From the NCBI RefSeq assembly GCF_006874585.1, contig NZ_CP029761.1, positions 1,003,001 through 1,067,000 on the forward strand: a stretch of DNA of 64,000 nt, written 5' to 3'. Under the pieces are notes generated by a model. It saw only the letters and a list, made by a program, of their open reading frames with translations. It had not been told where the DNA came from and did not search any database. Made by a program: the position numbers and the translations under genes. Shown piece after piece: positions 1 through 7,801 of this stretch; within the stretch, counting starts at the first letter, position 1, and every line of letters starts with the position of its first letter. Source of the stretch: Sphingomonas sp. IC081 (GTDB lineage Bacteria > Pseudomonadota > Alphaproteobacteria > Sphingomonadales > Sphingomonadaceae).

Positions 1-909
1 GAAACGGGCGGCCAGTCCGCGCTCGGCGGCAAGGCGCGGTCCGGCGACCGGGCCCAGTACCGTCAGCGCCGAGGCCCAGGCGTCGGCCAGCATGGCACTG
101 GCGGCCACGACGCTGACTGACACGAGGCCGTTTTCGGTCGGCCTGCCGCTGCGCGGATCGATCGTGTGTTCGCCGCGGCGATAGGTGCCCGAGGTGGCGA
201 CGGCGATGCCGTGGAGTGCGAGGCGCAGCGGCCGGGCGCAGGCGTTGCCGGGCGGCGTTTCGAGGTCGACCCACCAGGGTTCGCCGTCAGGGCGCACGCC
301 GCGGCCGACGAGTTCACCGCCGATCTCGACAAGGACGTGGCGCAGGCCCATTTCGCGCAGAAGGTCGGCCACGGCGTCGACCGCATAGCCCTTGGCAATG
401 CCCGAGAAGTCGAGCGCGAGGCCGCCCGGCTGGCGCAAGCGGCGGTTCGCCGCGTCCCAGGCGAGGCGCGACCAGCCGGATACTGCGCGGGCTGCGGCGA
501 GCCTATCTGCATCAGGCGCGGGGCAGGGGCCGGGTGGTCCATAGCCCCAGAGGTCGACCAGATGGCCGATGGCGGGGTCAAAAGCACCGCCACTGGCCTC
601 GGCCACGGTGAGGGCGGTCTCGATCACCGCTGCAAAATCGGGGGGCAGCAGGGTCCAGCTTGCCTCCTCCGCGCGGTTGAACCGACAGAGCAGCGATTCC
701 GCTTCCCAGTGGCTCATCTCGGCGAGGATGCGCTCAAGGCGTCTCTCGACAGCTGCGCGGATCGCCGCATCGTCGGTGCCGTGCGGAGAGGCGAAGCGCA
801 GGCTCCACGTGGTGCCCATGGTACGGCCGTCGAGCCGGCCTAGCGGAATCGCGGGGTCGCATTCGGCAAAGGCATGGGCATCGATATGCGCAGGCAGTGC
901 GATCCGCAT
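1..909 (-). CDS. apbE: FAD:protein FMN transferase (ApbE family), 3' end cut by window
   Basis: ApbE-family enzymes transfer FMN from FAD to a threonine of a target flavoprotein, usually in the periplasm. The minus frame is open from 909 to the left edge (303 residues visible). It shows the family N-terminal motif MGTTWSLRF, the central LALDFSGIAKGYAVD segment, an EIGGELVGRG motif, and TIDPRSGRP followed by a VSVVAASAMLADAWAS helix, all typical of ApbE. The start at 909 is chosen because its ATG overlaps the TGA of the upstream PepSY gene (TGATG), which indicates translational coupling. No signal peptide is evident. In proteobacteria ApbE beside PepSY-type membrane proteins is often linked to iron-responsive electron transfer; that role is inferred. 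The C-terminus lies outside the window. Confidence 0.9.
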   Translation of the reverse strand, partial: MRIALPAHIDAHAFAECDPAIPLGRLDGRTMGTTWSLRFASPHGTDDAAIRAAVERRLERILAEMSHWEAESLLCRFNRAEEASWTLLPPDFAAVIETALTVAEASGGAFDPAIGHLVDLWGYGPPGPCPAPDADRLAAARAVSGWSRLAWDAANRRLRQPGGLALDFSGIAKGYAVDAVADLLREMGLRHVLVEIGGELVGRGVRPDGEPWWVDLETPPGNACARPLRLALHGIAVATSGTYRRGEHTIDPRSGRPTENGLVSVSVVAASAMLADAWASALTVLGPVAGPRLAAERGLAARF

Positions 910-1553
910 CAGTGGACAAAGATCATCGCGAGCACGGCCGGCAGCGCGATGCCGGCGATGACGATCGGCCATGTCGAGCGGCGGTGGCGGGCATGGACCT
1001 GCAGCAGGAACAGGCCGGTGATCGTGAACAGCAGGCAGGCGACGGCGAACAGGTCGATGAACCAGAACCATGCCGAACCGGAATTGCGGCCCTTGTGCAG
1101 GTCGTTGAGGTAGGAGATCCAGCCTCGGTCGGTCACTTCGGCACTCACTTTGCCGGTCGCGCGGTCGATGCTGACCCAGGCGTCGCCGCCGGGGCGGGGC
1201 AGGGCGACGTAGACTTCCGCATCGGACCATTCGCCGGGCTTGCCGGCGGCATCGAGGCCGACTGCATTGCGCACCGCTTCGGCCACCGGGGCGGGGAGCG
1301 GCGCGTCGTCCGACTTTGCGGTCAGTGCGCGCAGCACTGAGGGTTCGAGCCGGGCACTGCGCTCGGTGACGACGGGCTCAGCCGGAATCGAGGCGGCGTG
1401 GTTGAGGGTGATGCCGGTGACGGCAAAGAACAGCATAACCGCCAGCGAGATCGCCGCGCTGATCCAGTGCCAGGAGTGCAACTGCTTGACCCACCAGTTA
1501 CGCCACTTGCGCGACTTCTTGCGGGGCAGGGTCTTGGTCTCGGAAGGGTTCAC
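909..1553 (-). CDS. PepSY-associated transmembrane protein
   Basis: A 214-residue inner-membrane protein. The basic N-terminus (KKSRKWRNWWVKQLHSWHW) leads into a first transmembrane helix at about residues 30-52 with the motif FFAVTGITLNHA. A periplasmic PepSY-like domain follows, then the motif YLNDLHKGRNSG, and two C-terminal transmembrane helices at about 162-182 and 192-213. This is the architecture of the PepSY-associated TM helix family, which often sits with ApbE and is thought to take part in trans-membrane electron transfer, possibly ferric-siderophore reduction. Its stop overlaps the apbE start by one base, so the two form an operon. A Fur-like box lies upstream at 1590-1604, suggesting iron control. 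The exact substrate cannot be read from the sequence. Confidence 0.85.
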   Translation of the reverse strand: MNPSETKTLPRKKSRKWRNWWVKQLHSWHWISAAISLAVMLFFAVTGITLNHAASIPAEPVVTERSARLEPSVLRALTAKSDDAPLPAPVAEAVRNAVGLDAAGKPGEWSDAEVYVALPRPGGDAWVSIDRATGKVSAEVTDRGWISYLNDLHKGRNSGSAWFWFIDLFAVACLLFTITGLFLLQVHARHRRSTWPIVIAGIALPAVLAMIFVH

Positions 1554-1589
1554 GAAAAAGTCCGGCAGGAGAGTGAAAGTGCAAGCTGT

Positions 1590-1604
1590 TGCGAGGCATT
1601 AGCA
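1590..1604 (-). promoter_or_regulatory. candidate Fur-like box upstream of the PepSY-apbE operon
   Basis: Read on the minus strand this is TGCTAATGCCTCGCA, which matches the box upstream of tonB at 13 of 15 positions. It resembles the TGAGAATNATTCGCA-like sites associated with Fur in proteobacteria (recalled from general knowledge). It lies about 40 bases before the PepSY start at 1553. Confidence 0.5.
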
Positions 1605-1854
1605 GAATCGCCCTTAACACAAGCCGGCGATTGCGCCAGAGCATTAATGCGTTTTGGCGAAGATGGGGCGGCGATGGAAGCATCGTTGCCGCATTGGCCT
1701 GTGGGCGCCAGGGTGCCCCGGATGAGGGCGGCGGCAATGGTCACGGCCGTGCCTGGTGCCTGTGGCGGCAATTTGCATGACTGTACGGCGCGCTGCAGCG
1801 ATTTGCACGGAGGGGACAAGGAAAGCATCTCGACGCGCCGACTTGTTACAGCTA

Positions 1855-1869
1855 TGAGAATGCCTCGCA
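1855..1869 (+). promoter_or_regulatory. candidate Fur-like box upstream of tonB
   Basis: The sequence is TGAGAATGCCTCGCA, near-identical to the inverted copy at 1590-1604. It lies about 85-95 bases before the tonB start and has the right polarity for that gene. TonB and its partners are classical iron-repressed genes, which makes a Fur role plausible. Confidence 0.5.
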
Positions 1870-1950
1870 ATAGCCGGGGCGGGGCCGCCGTCCCAATGGG
1901 GATTACCCAAGTTGACTGGATTGGCTTCAATTCCGCAATCGGGCCTGCTC

Positions 1951-2730
1951 ATGCGCTCCGATCCCGTTGTTTCCGTGCTCGATCATGGGCCGGGCACAAC
2001 AACGGAGGAGCGCGGATTGGTGATCGCGATGCCGCAGGTTTCCGCGGGTTCCTGGCAGTCGGCAGGTCGCTATGGTGAAAACAGCAGGCCGAATTTCACC
2101 GCGATCGGGGCTTCGGTTGCCGTCGTCGCCGGGCTCATGGCAACGATCATCTCGATGAATGTCGTGAGCTTCCAGAAGCAGCCGCACCAGCGCATCGTCG
2201 TCGCCAATCTCGAGTCGCCGCCGCCCCCGCCGCCCCCACGGCAGGAGGTGAAGCCGGTGCCGGTGGTGCCGCCGCCAGCCTCGCCGATCGTGGCGCCGCC
2301 GCCGCCGATCGTGCTGGTCGACAATCCGCCGCCTGTCGCCACCTCGCCGGTGCCGGTTCCCGCCCCTGCCGTGTCGGCCGTGGCTTCGGCCCCGGTAACG
2401 TCGACCAACGCGGCGCCTGCCGCTCCGGCACCGGCGCCCCGTGTGGAGAATGCCGGCGATCTTTCCTCGAAGATGATCTCGGCCACGCCGCCGCGCTATC
2501 CGCTCGATTCGCGCCGCAAGCGCGAGCAGGGCACGGTGGTGCTGGCCGTCATGCTGGGGCTCGACGGAACGGTTTCGGATATCTCGATCTCGAAGAGCAG
2601 CGGGTTCGAGCGTCTCGACCATGCGGCACTTTCGGCCGTGCGTCGCTGGCGCTGGTCGCCCACGCGGCGGGACGGCGCGCCGGTGATGGTGCGCGGACTG
2701 GTCGAGATTCCCTTCGTCCTCCAGACCTGA
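1951..2730 (+). CDS. tonB: TonB family energy transducer
   Basis: TonB couples the inner-membrane proton-motive force to outer-membrane TonB-dependent receptors. About 259 residues: a short cytoplasmic N-terminus, one transmembrane helix (ASVAVVAGLMATIISMNVV), a proline-rich periplasmic linker with PPPPPPP runs and repeated PVPVP/PAPAP, and a C-terminal TonB domain containing PRYPLDSRRKREQGTVVLAV, SKSSGFERLDHAAL and RRWRWSP. The ATG at 1951 is preferred, but the frame extends to a TTG at 1912, and ATG 2029, or TTG/GTG 2017/2020 just after a GGAGG, are alternatives. At least one TonB-dependent receptor gene (21957-24365) is in the window. A Fur-like box precedes the gene. Confidence 0.88.
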   Translation: MRSDPVVSVLDHGPGTTTEERGLVIAMPQVSAGSWQSAGRYGENSRPNFTAIGASVAVVAGLMATIISMNVVSFQKQPHQRIVVANLESPPPPPPPRQEVKPVPVVPPPASPIVAPPPPIVLVDNPPPVATSPVPVPAPAVSAVASAPVTSTNAAPAAPAPAPRVENAGDLSSKMISATPPRYPLDSRRKREQGTVVLAVMLGLDGTVSDISISKSSGFERLDHAALSAVRRWRWSPTRRDGAPVMVRGLVEIPFVLQT

Positions 2731-2787
2731 CAGCGCCGGGAGCCGGACCTGACCCACCTGCCGCCGCTCACCGCGATCCCCGCGGAC

Positions 2788-3858
2788 TTGCGCTCGCTTG
2801 CCGATTACGAGCGGCGAGCCAGGGATCATTTTGCCCCCGATGCCTGGGAGCATGTCCAGTCGGGCGCCGACGCCGGACTGACGCTGGCCGACAACCACGC
2901 GCAGTTCGATGCCTTGCGTTTCGTGCCGCGCATGCTGCGGGATCTGACCGGCGGCACGACGGCGCTGGAGCTGCTGGGCCATCGCCATGCCGCGCCGATC
3001 CTGCTGGCGCCGGTGGCCTATCACCGCCTTGCCCATCCGGCCGGCGAACTGGCTTCGATCCAGGCCGCGACCGCGCTTGATACGACGATGGTGGTCAGCA
3101 CTCTTGCCAGCATCACGCTGGAGGAGATCGCCCAGGCAGCGCGCGGCGCTGCGCACGAACTGGCGCGCGACCTGTCACCGCTCTGGTTCCAGCTCTATTT
3201 CCAGCCCGACCGGGCGCACAGTCTCGAACTGGTGCGCCGAGCCGAGGCGGCGGGTTATCAGGTCCTGATGGTCACGGTCGATGCCGCGATCAAGCGCTCC
3301 GAATTCGCGCTTCCGGCCGGGGTGTCGGCGGCGAACCTTGCCGCCTTCCCGCGCACGATCCAGCGCGCGCAGGCGGCGGGCGGGCAGATCGTGTTCGGCA
3401 CGCCGCTGGCCGATGCCGCGCCGACCTGGGACGATATTGCCTGGCTGCGCGGGCAGACGCAGTTGCCGGTCGTCATCAAGGGGCTGCTGTCGCCCGAGGA
3501 TGCGCGAGAGGCGGTGCTGCTGGGGATGGACGGGATCGTCGTCTCCAACCACGGCGGGCGGGTGCTCGACGGGCTGATTACGCCGATGGCGGCCTTGCCC
3601 GCGATGGCGGCGGCGGTCGAAGGAAAGGTGCCGCTCCTGCTCGACGGCGGGGTCCGGCGGGGGACGGACGTCCTGAAGGCACTGGCGCTCGGTGCGAGCG
3701 CGGTGCTGATCGGGCGTCCCCAGCTTCATGCGCTGGCGGTGGCGGGGATGCCGGGGGTTGCGCACATGCTGCATATGTTGCGCGCGGAATTGGAACTGGC
3801 GATGGCGCAGGCCGGATGCCGGGAACTCTCGCAGATTGGCGCGGGCTTACTGGCCTGA
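2788..3858 (+). CDS. FMN-dependent alpha-hydroxy-acid dehydrogenase (LldD-like)
   Basis: Oxidises an L-2-hydroxy acid such as lactate, mandelate or glycolate to the 2-oxo acid using FMN. About 356 residues from the TTG at 2788. Family signatures are VIKGLLSPEDA (FMN-phosphate Lys region), the active-site loop SNHGGRVLDG (usual form SNHGGRQLDG, with catalytic His and Arg present) and LLLDGGVRRGTDVLKALALG with the GRP motif. The start is uncertain. No ATG or GTG exists in frame between the tonB stop (2728-2730) and 2788, but the family usually has about 12 more N-terminal residues. These are encoded here from a CTG at 2749 that follows a GGGAG six bases upstream. The substrate is not determinable; the gene is not in an lldP/lldR context. 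Confidence 0.88.
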   Translation: MRSLADYERRARDHFAPDAWEHVQSGADAGLTLADNHAQFDALRFVPRMLRDLTGGTTALELLGHRHAAPILLAPVAYHRLAHPAGELASIQAATALDTTMVVSTLASITLEEIAQAARGAAHELARDLSPLWFQLYFQPDRAHSLELVRRAEAAGYQVLMVTVDAAIKRSEFALPAGVSAANLAAFPRTIQRAQAAGGQIVFGTPLADAAPTWDDIAWLRGQTQLPVVIKGLLSPEDAREAVLLGMDGIVVSNHGGRVLDGLITPMAALPAMAAAVEGKVPLLLDGGVRRGTDVLKALALGASAVLIGRPQLHALAVAGMPGVAHMLHMLRAELELAMAQAGCRELSQIGAGLLA

Positions 3859-3888
3859 CCGGCAGCGGGCGACGTGCCCGCTGCCGGT
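3858..3888. terminator. strong hairpin between convergent genes
   Basis: A 13-bp perfect stem (ACCGGCAGCGGGC / GCCCGCTGCCGGT) with loop GACGT begins in the stop codon of the hydroxy-acid dehydrogenase and ends 12 bases before the stop of the convergent permease. There is no clear T-run, so termination in either direction is an inference. Confidence 0.65.
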
Positions 3889-3900
3889 CGGCATGGCGTT

Positions 3901-5283
3901 TCAGGCGGCCTTTGCGCGCAGGGTTCCGGCAACCGCGTAAAGCACGAATCCGATCACGTTCCACACCACGAAGAACTCGATCGTGCGCAGTTGCAGGCTG
4001 GTGAAGAGGTAGGCGCAGCCCAGGATCGTGGCGGGGCCGACCAGCCACACCAGCGGGGTCACGAAAGGCCGCTCCAGTTCGGGCGAGCGGCGACGCAGCA
4101 CCATCACTGCGATGGCAGTGGCGATGAAGGCCGCGAGCGTGCCCGCGTTGGCCAGCGAGGCGATCTCGTCGAGCGGCATCAGGCCGGAAATCACCGCCGC
4201 GACCAGGCCGGTCAGCACGGTGACGGTGACCGGAACGCCGCGCTTGTTCACCGTGGAGAGGCGCCGCGGCAGCAGTCCGTCGCGGGCCATGGCGAAGAAT
4301 ACGCGGCTCTGGCCGAACATGAAGACCATGATGACCGTGGGCATGGCGATGACCGCAGCCATGCCGATCAGTGCGGCGGCGGCGGGGTGGTTCAGGCTCT
4401 TGAGCACATAGGCCAGCGGTTCGGGGCTCGGCGCAAAGAGCGTGAAGGGCACGGCGCCAAGGGCTGCCGCGGCGACGCCGACATAGACCAGCGTGCAGAT
4501 CACCATAGAACCGACGATGCCGATGGTGAGGTCCCGCTTGGGGTTCTTGGATTCCTCGGCGGCGGTAGAGATCGCGTCGAAGCCGTAGAACGCGAAGAAG
4601 ATGATCGCGGCCGCGCCCATCACGCCGAACTTCTTGCCGTCGATATCGGCGGCGCCATAGCCGAACGGGGCGAAGGGCTGGAAGTGGGCAAGGTCGAACG
4701 AGGGCAGGGCGAGCGCCACAAAGGCGGCCAGCGCGACCATCTTAACGATGACGAGGATGAAGTTCAGCGTTGCGCTTTCGCGCGTGCCGGCCAGGAGCAC
4801 GCCGGTGACGGCCAGGGCGATGAAGATCGCGGGAACGTCGATCATGCCGCCTGCCAGCAGCGTGTCCGGCACGCCCCAGCCAGCCTGGCGGATAAGGCCG
4901 GAGGCATAACCCGACCAGCCGACCGAAACCGCCGAGCAGACCAGCGTATATTCGAGGATCAGGCTCCAGCCGATCACCCAGGCGAGCGCTTCGCCGACCG
5001 CGACGTAGGAATAGGTGTAGGCGCTGCCTGCCTGCGGCGTGAGGCTGGCCATTTCGGCGTAGCACAGCGCCGCGCAGGCGCAGACCGCACCGGCAATCGC
5101 GAAGGAGAGTACCACCGCGGGACCGGCAAGACCCGCCGCCACGCCGGTCAGCGTGTAGATGCCGGTGCCGATGATGGCGCCGACGCCCAGTGCCATCAAA
5201 TGCGGCCAGCCGAGCGACTTTTTCAGTCCGCTGGCATGATGCCCGCCCGGAACGAGCGGCTTGCGCCGGGTCATGAAGTTCAT
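3901..5283 (-). CDS. APC superfamily amino-acid permease (cationic amino-acid transporter type)
   Basis: A 460-residue polytopic inner-membrane transporter with about 12 predicted hydrophobic helices. The first helix carries the APC substrate-binding signature GVGAIIGTGIY. Other family motifs are YAEMASLTPQAGSAYTYSY, the cytoplasmic EESKNPKRDLTIGI loop and FMFGQSRVFFAMARDG. These match the YhdG/YfnA (CAT) subfamily of amino-acid:proton symporters; the actual amino acid is unknown. It is preceded by a 131-base gap with an imperfect palindrome (5342-5360). It may be a separate unit from the catabolic operon upstream, but it has the same orientation and could be co-transcribed. Confidence 0.9.
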   Translation of the reverse strand: MNFMTRRKPLVPGGHHASGLKKSLGWPHLMALGVGAIIGTGIYTLTGVAAGLAGPAVVLSFAIAGAVCACAALCYAEMASLTPQAGSAYTYSYVAVGEALAWVIGWSLILEYTLVCSAVSVGWSGYASGLIRQAGWGVPDTLLAGGMIDVPAIFIALAVTGVLLAGTRESATLNFILVIVKMVALAAFVALALPSFDLAHFQPFAPFGYGAADIDGKKFGVMGAAAIIFFAFYGFDAISTAAEESKNPKRDLTIGIVGSMVICTLVYVGVAAAALGAVPFTLFAPSPEPLAYVLKSLNHPAAAALIGMAAVIAMPTVIMVFMFGQSRVFFAMARDGLLPRRLSTVNKRGVPVTVTVLTGLVAAVISGLMPLDEIASLANAGTLAAFIATAIAVMVLRRRSPELERPFVTPLVWLVGPATILGCAYLFTSLQLRTIEFFVVWNVIGFVLYAVAGTLRAKAA

Positions 5284-5341
5284 CGCTCTTGCCTCTCACC
5301 GTGATTTTTGACCGGCGGCAGGCAGCAGGATTTGCCGAGGA

Positions 5342-5360
5342 ACGCAAGATATGATTGCGT
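5342..5360. promoter_or_regulatory. palindromic site upstream of the permease gene
   Basis: ACGCAA-gatatga-TTGCGT, flanked by GGA and CCC that extend the symmetry imperfectly. It lies about 60-80 bases upstream of the permease start at 5283, in the gap after the SDR gene. It could be an operator; no regulator is assigned. Confidence 0.35.
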
Positions 5361-5414
5361 CCCTCGTGCAAATTGTTGCGCGCAGGACCGTATTTATTGC
5401 GCGGATTTCGAGTC

Positions 5415-6200
5415 TTATGGCCGCAGCACCCAGCCGCCGTCGACGTGGATGGTCTGCCCGGTGATCCACTGGCCCGCCGGTGAGCACAGCAGCAGGGCAG
5501 TGCCGACCAGTTCGTCGGGGGTGCCGCGCGGGCGCATGGCGCAGGTCATCTCGAGGAACTTGATGAACGGCGAATCGTCGGGGACAAGCATCTTGCCCGC
5601 GTCCGAGGTGACATTGCCCGGGGCGATGGCGTTGCAGGTGATCCCGGCCTTGCCGAATTGCTTGGCGAGCGTGGTGGTCAGGCCGACGAGCGCGAGCTTG
5701 GTGATGCCGTAGAGGCCGGTTGCCGGGAAGGCGCCGCCCGACGTCTGGTTGATGATGCGCCCGCCGCCGCGTTCACGCATGGACGGGATCACCGCCCGGG
5801 CGCAGAGCAGCGCGCCGTTGAGGTTCACCGCAAAGGCCTTGTTCCAGGCGTCGAGGCTGACGGTCTCGCAGTTGTCGTAGGAGACATCGACCATCAGCGC
5901 GGCGTTGTTGACGAGAATGTCGACGCCGCCGAACGCCGCTATCGCCGCCGCGGCCATGGCCAGCGTGGAGGCCTCGTCGGCAACGTCGACGCGCACGCCG
6001 ATCGCCTTTCCTCCGGCTGCGACGATTTCCTCGGCCACGGCCCTGGCGCCGTCTTCGTTGAGGTCGGCGACGACGACCGAGGCGCCGGCACCGGCGAGGC
6101 CCAGCGCATAGGCCCGGCCGATGGAGTTGCCGCGTCCACCGGCACCGGTGACGACCGCGACCTTGTCGTCGAGGCGGAACTGATCGAGTGTAAAGGTCAT
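5415..6200 (-). CDS. SDR family oxidoreductase (first of two)
   Basis: A 261-residue classical short-chain dehydrogenase/reductase. The Rossmann glycine motif is TGAGGRGNSIG (a variant spacing), followed by NNAA, an active-site TSGGA serine, YGITK (Tyr-x3-Lys) and the C-terminal IHVDGGW. The acidic residue after strand beta-2 (VVADLNED) favours NAD(H). Last gene of a five-gene minus-strand operon, 15 bases after the next SDR. The substrate is not evident. Operon partners (CoA-free aldehyde dehydrogenase, hydroxyisobutyrate-dehydrogenase-like enzyme, carboxymuconolactone-decarboxylase-like protein) suggest stepwise oxidation of an alcohol or cyclic compound. Confidence 0.9.
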   Translation of the reverse strand: MTFTLDQFRLDDKVAVVTGAGGRGNSIGRAYALGLAGAGASVVVADLNEDGARAVAEEIVAAGGKAIGVRVDVADEASTLAMAAAAIAAFGGVDILVNNAALMVDVSYDNCETVSLDAWNKAFAVNLNGALLCARAVIPSMRERGGGRIINQTSGGAFPATGLYGITKLALVGLTTTLAKQFGKAGITCNAIAPGNVTSDAGKMLVPDDSPFIKFLEMTCAMRPRGTPDELVGTALLLCSPAGQWITGQTIHVDGGWVLRP

Positions 6201-6215
6201 TTCGTGAAATCCTTG

Positions 6216-6998
6216 TCAGCCGGCGGTGATGCCGGCGTCGAGCGTGATGCAGGCGCCGTGGAAGCCGCGTCCGGCGGGCGAGGCGAGCAGGACGATGGTG
6301 TCGGCCACGTCCTCCACCTCGACCTGGCCGCGCATGCCGGAGAAGCGCTTGAGCAGTTCGAAGTCGCAGTTCTCTGGCGGGGCGAAGTTGCTGATGATGT
6401 TGGTAATCATGCCGCCGGGGGCGACGGCGTTGATGCGGATGGGCTGCTTCTGGAATTCCATGGCCATGGCCTTGGTCATCCCCAGCAGACCCCACTTGCT
6501 GGCGCAGTAGGCGGCGGCATAGGCCTCGCCGATGTAGGAGGCGCAGGAGGTGACGTTGACGATGGCGCCGCCACCCTCGGCATCGCTTGCGAGCAGGTGC
6601 GGGATCGCCGCTTGCGAGAGGAAGAACGGCGCGTTGAGATTGACATCGATGGTGCGCTCGTACTGCACCTGCGGCATCTGCGGGGTGTTGGCGAGGTAGA
6701 TCAGCCCCGCGACGTTGCACAGCGCATCGAGACGGCCGAACTTTTGGAGCGCGTGGGCAACGACCGCGTGGCAGGCCTCCGGGCTGGAAAGATCGGCAAC
6801 CTCGCTGCCCGCCGCGCGGCCGCTCGGGGCGAGCAGGGCGATGGTCTCGGCAAGACCGGCCTCGTTGATGTCGACCAGCCAGAGGTCGGCGCCCGCTTCG
6901 GCGAGCTTGAGCGCGGTCATCCGGCCGAGGCCGGAAGCCGCGCCGGTGACGATCGCGGCCCTTCCGGCCATGGCGAGGTTCTTGAAGATCACGCTCAT
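6216..6998 (-). CDS. SDR family oxidoreductase (second of two)
   Basis: A 260-residue short-chain dehydrogenase. Motifs are TGAASGLGRM (nucleotide binding), CNVAGL at the usual NNAG position, NVTSCASYIG (active-site Ser) and YCASK (catalytic Tyr and Lys), with VDINEAG suggesting NAD(H). The C-terminus ends HGACITLDAGITAG. It is distinct from its operon neighbour at 5415-6200, so the pair is probably not a recent duplication. Its ATG overlaps the stop of the upstream hydroxyisobutyrate-dehydrogenase-like gene by four bases (6995-6998), showing tight coupling. Confidence 0.9.
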   Translation of the reverse strand: MSVIFKNLAMAGRAAIVTGAASGLGRMTALKLAEAGADLWLVDINEAGLAETIALLAPSGRAAGSEVADLSSPEACHAVVAHALQKFGRLDALCNVAGLIYLANTPQMPQVQYERTIDVNLNAPFFLSQAAIPHLLASDAEGGGAIVNVTSCASYIGEAYAAAYCASKWGLLGMTKAMAMEFQKQPIRINAVAPGGMITNIISNFAPPENCDFELLKRFSGMRGQVEVEDVADTIVLLASPAGRGFHGACITLDAGITAG

Positions 6999-7801
6999 GG
7001 CGTCGGTTCCGTCTCGTTGAGGGCCGCGTGAAGGAAGGGATCGGCGGCCTGCGCCAGTGCATTGCCGGTAGAGGTTATGGCGCCAAGCAGGTCCACGTCC
7101 TTGCGCAGCAGCTTGCCGCCGTGGGCGAAAGCCGTGGGTGCGGGCAGGCGGGCGTAGACTTCGAAGCCAAAGCTGCGGCCGCTGGAATGCCTGACCAGGT
7201 CGGCCAGCGCTCCCCGCTCGATGCCGAGTTTCTCGCCCAGCGACAGCGCGGCGTGGGCAAGACCCATGTTCGCCGCCATCAGCGCGTTGTTGACGATCTT
7301 GGCGCGCTGTCCGGCGCCGACCGGACCCAGCAGCACGATCTTGCCGGCAAAACTCTCAAGCGCGGGCAGGGCCTTGTCGTAGGCCTCGGCACTGCCGCCG
7401 CACATGACGGTGAGCGTGCCTGCCGCCGCGCCCGCGCCGCCGCCGCTGACGGGCGCGTCGAGCAGCAGGACGCCGCGCGCCGCCGCCGTCTCGGCGAGGC
7501 GTTCGCATGTCTGCGGCAGCACCGTCGAATGGATCACCAGCACGCTGCCAGGCGCCATGGCCGGGATCAGCTTGGCCGCGACGGTCTCGACCCCGGCATC
7601 ATCGACGACGCAAAGTCCCACAAGGTCGCAAGCGGCGCCGAGTTCGGCAACACTGCCCGCGCGCACGGCGCCCTTGGCAACGAGATCGTCCGCCGCCTCG
7701 GGCCGTCTGGCCCAGACGGTGAGCGGAAAGCCTGCCGAGAGCATGCGTTCGGCCATCGGCGCGCCTTGCGAGCCAAGGCCGATGAAACCTGTCCTAACCA
7801 T
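6995..7801 (-). CDS. NAD(P)-dependent beta-hydroxyacid dehydrogenase (3-hydroxyisobutyrate dehydrogenase family)
   Basis: A 268-residue protein of the beta-hydroxyacid dehydrogenase family. It has the N-terminal dinucleotide motif FIGLGSQGAPMAERML, the substrate-binding DAPVSGGGAGAAAGTL and the catalytic-lysine segment GAGQRAKIVNNAL. Family members oxidise 3-hydroxy acids (3-hydroxyisobutyrate, tartronate semialdehyde, 6-phosphogluconate-like substrates). It overlaps both neighbours, by four bases downstream and eight upstream, so it is part of the operon. The length is slightly short of the usual 290 or so residues. The substrate is unknown. Confidence 0.88.
   Translation of the reverse strand: MVRTGFIGLGSQGAPMAERMLSAGFPLTVWARRPEAADDLVAKGAVRAGSVAELGAACDLVGLCVVDDAGVETVAAKLIPAMAPGSVLVIHSTVLPQTCERLAETAAARGVLLLDAPVSGGGAGAAAGTLTVMCGGSAEAYDKALPALESFAGKIVLLGPVGAGQRAKIVNNALMAANMGLAHAALSLGEKLGIERGALADLVRHSSGRSFGFEVYARLPAPTAFAHGGKLLRKDVDLLGAITSTGNALAQAADPFLHAALNETEPTP

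Larger units (their letters stand above)
1554..1950. promoter_or_regulatory. divergent promoter region between the PepSY-apbE operon and tonB
   Basis: About 400 bases without a convincing gene. Open frames here are short, overlap each other and have no recognisable product. The region separates two divergent transcription units with iron-related products and carries two related Fur-like sites, listed separately. I could not assign the -10 and -35 elements with confidence. Confidence 0.6.

Noticed and set aside
1554..1911. Short open frames on both strands in the tonB/PepSY gap
   Set aside because: They overlap each other, have no recognisable product and no ribosome site, and occupy a promoter region with two regulatory boxes.
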